From: Anaerolineaceae bacterium
Lineage (GTDB): Bacteria > Bacillota > Clostridia > Lachnospirales > Lachnospiraceae
Length of the DNA: 44,615 bases
Direction: 5' to 3'
Assembly: GCA_004294845.1 (NCBI GenBank)
Contig: SHOH01000001.1
Coordinates: forward strand, 49,989 to 94,603
Shown here: piece by piece, positions 42,647 to 44,615 of the stretch
Numbering within the stretch: the stretch's first letter is position 1
Layout of the letters: each line of letters starts with the position of its first letter
Program-made: the position numbers and the translations under genes
The notes under the pieces: generated by a model
Databases searched by the model: none
Told to the model about the DNA's origin: nothing
Seen by the model: the letters and a program-made list of their open reading frames with translations, nothing else

Positions 42647-44248
42647 ATGAAAAAATTTTTTGCTTTATTACTTGTTATTTTGATGATGGTAAGTATGGCA
42701 GCATGTGGGAAATCCAAGGATGGCGATACAGATACCACTAACAAGACAGGAAACAAGAAATCCGATAGCGGGAAAACTGACGATTCGGACACGGGGGCAA
42801 TTGACACTTCCGAGCATGTAGTTATCACCTATATGACAACCGGTGATAAACCTACGAATGGGGCAACAGAAGAAGTAATGGTAGAACTTAATAAGATATT
42901 AAAAGAAAAGGTTAATGCTGAGTTAGAGATCTACTATATTGGATGGACAGATTACCTATCCAACTACAATCTTACATTAGCTCAGATGGATGGTACAGTA
43001 GACTTAGTAGGTACAGCTTCTGACTGGTTAGATGCATGGCCAAATGCAAAAAATGGTGCCTTCCTAGAGCTGAGCGAAGATATGCTAAAGACCTATGCTC
43101 CTAAGACATGGGCACAAGTTCCTACTGAGAACTGGGAAATGAGTAAGTATAATGGCGAGATTTATCTAATGCCAGAGGATAATTTCGCACAGTGGATCAA
43201 TCACGGTTTCATTTATCGTATGGACTGGGCAAAAGAAGCAGGTCTCACAAATGGTGCACATACTTGGGATGATATGACAACATATTTTGCTTATGTTAAA
43301 GAAGCTTATCCAAATGTTATTCCATGGAACTCTGACGGTTCACATAATATTCAGCTAGCTTCAGGATGGATGGCTTCCCACACAAACTTCCTTCCGATTG
43401 ATGGAATTACTGCAGGTGGATTATATGGTGGTAGTAGGGATGATCTATATACAGTTTGGTCTCCATTCTATGAAGGACCCGAACTTGTGGAATTTGCAAA
43501 GCTTATGAAAAAATGGGATGACATAGGTGTTTGGAAGACAGACGTATTGAACAATACAGGTGTAGATAACAGGGAAGAGATGTATCTTGGGCAGACTTCT
43601 GCTGATCAGCATCATACAGAGACCTGGTATGGTACTGTAGAACCTGAGATGAGAAAACGTTATGATATCGATACAGGATTCTTCTACTTCGGTGAAGAGT
43701 CTAGTAATGTAGTTAGCTTAAATATTACACATGGTGCTATGGCTATCTCTGCAGCATCTAAGAATCCTGAAAGAGCATTAATGGTTTATGATTTAATTAG
43801 AAATGATGAAGAGTGTTATCGTTTATTCAATTATGGTCTTCAAGGAAAACAATACGATCTTGATGAAAATGGTTACAGAATACAACCGGAGGGCTATAAT
43901 AATGATACTGATGCAATCACCATTAACTACTGGTGGGGACGTAATGATGATCTGGAACTGAAGGATGGTAAGAGAAATCATGAAGCTTATGAAAAACTTC
44001 AGGAAGAATATGATAAGGTTAAGATGACCTATCCTTATGGACAGTTTGTAGCCGAAGTAAGTTCCATTCAGGCACAAATTAATAACATTAATGAAATTCA
44101 TACCAACTATATGAGCCAAATAGCTTATGGAAAATACAATGGTTCTGCAGAAGATATTGTTGCAGAATACAGAGCTGCTTTAAAACAGGCTGGTTTCGAG
44201 GATGTTGTTAATGAACTGCAGACACAGGTTAATGACTTATATAAATAA
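42647..44248 (+). CDS. Extracellular solute-binding lipoprotein of a sugar ABC importer
   Basis: A 533-residue family 1 binding protein. It has a lipoprotein signal peptide with lipobox SMAAC, the modified cysteine at residue 20, followed by a Ser/Thr/Asp/Lys-rich linker to about residue 60. The mature part has the usual pattern of long LplA-type receptors (VITYMTTGDKPTNGATEEVM, DLVGTASDWLDAWPNAKNGAFLEL, YLMPEDNFAQWINHGFIYRMDWAKEAG). It is anchored outside the membrane and captures the oligosaccharide for the two permeases. Several exposed tryptophans and tyrosines suggest a carbohydrate ligand, likely uronate-containing from context. A structured hairpin precedes its ribosome site. Confidence 0.95.
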   Translation: MKKFFALLLVILMMVSMAACGKSKDGDTDTTNKTGNKKSDSGKTDDSDTGAIDTSEHVVITYMTTGDKPTNGATEEVMVELNKILKEKVNAELEIYYIGWTDYLSNYNLTLAQMDGTVDLVGTASDWLDAWPNAKNGAFLELSEDMLKTYAPKTWAQVPTENWEMSKYNGEIYLMPEDNFAQWINHGFIYRMDWAKEAGLTNGAHTWDDMTTYFAYVKEAYPNVIPWNSDGSHNIQLASGWMASHTNFLPIDGITAGGLYGGSRDDLYTVWSPFYEGPELVEFAKLMKKWDDIGVWKTDVLNNTGVDNREEMYLGQTSADQHHTETWYGTVEPEMRKRYDIDTGFFYFGEESSNVVSLNITHGAMAISAASKNPERALMVYDLIRNDEECYRLFNYGLQGKQYDLDENGYRIQPEGYNNDTDAITINYWWGRNDDLELKDGKRNHEAYEKLQEEYDKVKMTYPYGQFVAEVSSIQAQINNINEIHTNYMSQIAYGKYNGSAEDIVAEYRAALKQAGFEDVVNELQTQVNDLYK

Positions 44249-44287
44249 TTAAAATTACTATATAAGGAAATGTAGTTCTTTATTGTG

Positions 44288-44345
44288 AAAGGACGTGTAG
44301 ATACTTCATATTACGCTTGAAGTGTGATTGCGTCCTTTCTTATTT
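44288..44345 (+). terminator. Nested hairpin after the binding-protein gene
   Basis: AAAGGACG (44288-44295) pairs with CGTCCTTT (44331-44338); inside, ACTTCA pairs with TGAAGT. CTTATTT follows. It is probably a terminator, or a partial one limiting read-through into the GH2 gene 58 bases later. Confidence 0.75.
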
Positions 44346-44402
44346 AAAAACTGATTTTTTGACTTGAATTGATGCCTGTTAAGCAGACATATGGAGGTAA
44401 TA

Positions 44403-44615
44403 ATGAAAACAATATTGAAAAACTGGCGGTTTTATCGCTTAAGTGGAACAGATGGAAAGACAAGCATGGGTGACGTAGATTACTTTGGTGATTCAGTATT
44501 ACCGGCTTGGGATCGAGGATTTGATGACAGTCAGTGGAAGATGGCTGAGGTACCTCATGATTGGGCTGTTTCCTACCCCTTTGAAGAAAGCAATTCCAGT
44601 GGAACGGGATATTTA
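44403..44615 (+). CDS. Glycoside hydrolase family 2 enzyme, N-terminal fragment (runs off window)
   Basis: Only the first 71 residues are in the window. They begin MKTILKNWRFYRLSGTDGKT and include the GH2 sugar-binding domain pattern FDDSQWKMAEVPHDWAVSYPF, as found at the start of beta-galactosidases, beta-glucuronidases and beta-mannosidases. The ATG follows ATGGAGGTAATA. No signal peptide is present, so the enzyme is probably intracellular like its neighbours. The specificity needs the missing catalytic domain; a beta-glucuronidase or beta-galactosidase would fit the locus. Confidence 0.9.
   Translation, partial: MKTILKNWRFYRLSGTDGKTSMGDVDYFGDSVLPAWDRGFDDSQWKMAEVPHDWAVSYPFEESNSSGTGYL

Overview
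The window looks like chromosomal DNA from a low-GC, anaerobic, spore-forming Firmicute, most likely a fibre- or glycan-degrading member of the Lachnospiraceae (Clostridia). This rests on the AT-rich sequence, strong AGGAGG-type ribosome binding sites, an alpha/beta small acid-soluble spore protein, a YlbJ-type sporulation membrane protein, pta-ackA acetate fermentation, and an LplB/YtcP-type sugar importer beside intracellular uronate-type glycosidases. The organism call is inference; there is no rRNA in the window.

Region 1 (1-7540) is a cell-surface glycan cluster: two family-2 glycosyltransferases, UDP-galactopyranose mutase, and two large polytopic membrane proteins. The second is a DUF2298/'YYY' family protein; the first appears to be its distant relative. 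Together they suggest a galactofuranose-containing surface polymer or glycoprotein glycan.

Region 2 (7541-19118) is mostly core genome: citrate synthase, a spore SASP, rsmD-coaD, a coiled-coil protein, ylbJ (reverse), oligoendopeptidase F, tmcAL (reverse), pta-ackA, and DUF177-rpmF. Region 3 (19135-23740) carries a translationally coupled pair of ABC exporter half-transporters convergent with a YprB-like exonuclease. Region 4 (23874-34253) holds cardiolipin synthase, a small YvyF-like zinc-ribbon protein, ruvA-ruvB, zapA, a U32 peptidase-family protein, an FtsW/RodA-PBP pair, and a Nudix hydrolase.

Region 5 (34314-44615) is a polysaccharide/oligosaccharide utilisation locus: GH88 unsaturated glucuronyl hydrolase, a DUF2264 protein, a heparinase II/III-family protein, a LacI regulator, two sugar permeases, a lipoprotein binding protein and the start of a GH2 enzyme. 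None of the enzymes has a visible secretion signal, so the locus probably imports uronic-acid-containing oligosaccharides and breaks them down in the cytoplasm. Three GAAA-N4-TTTC palindromes lie at the regulator promoter and in the permease leader, giving a concrete candidate operator.

Scattered through intergenic gaps at three places (about 4243-4382, 28041-28149 and 34254-34296) is a family of short palindromes built on GGTRCC-W-GGNACC. Two of the three abut the T-tract of an intrinsic terminator, and one has been read into the end of the glf gene. These repeats, the paired GT-C-like proteins and the uronate locus are the most interesting parts. No CRISPR array, tRNA, rRNA, prophage or transposase gene was seen.
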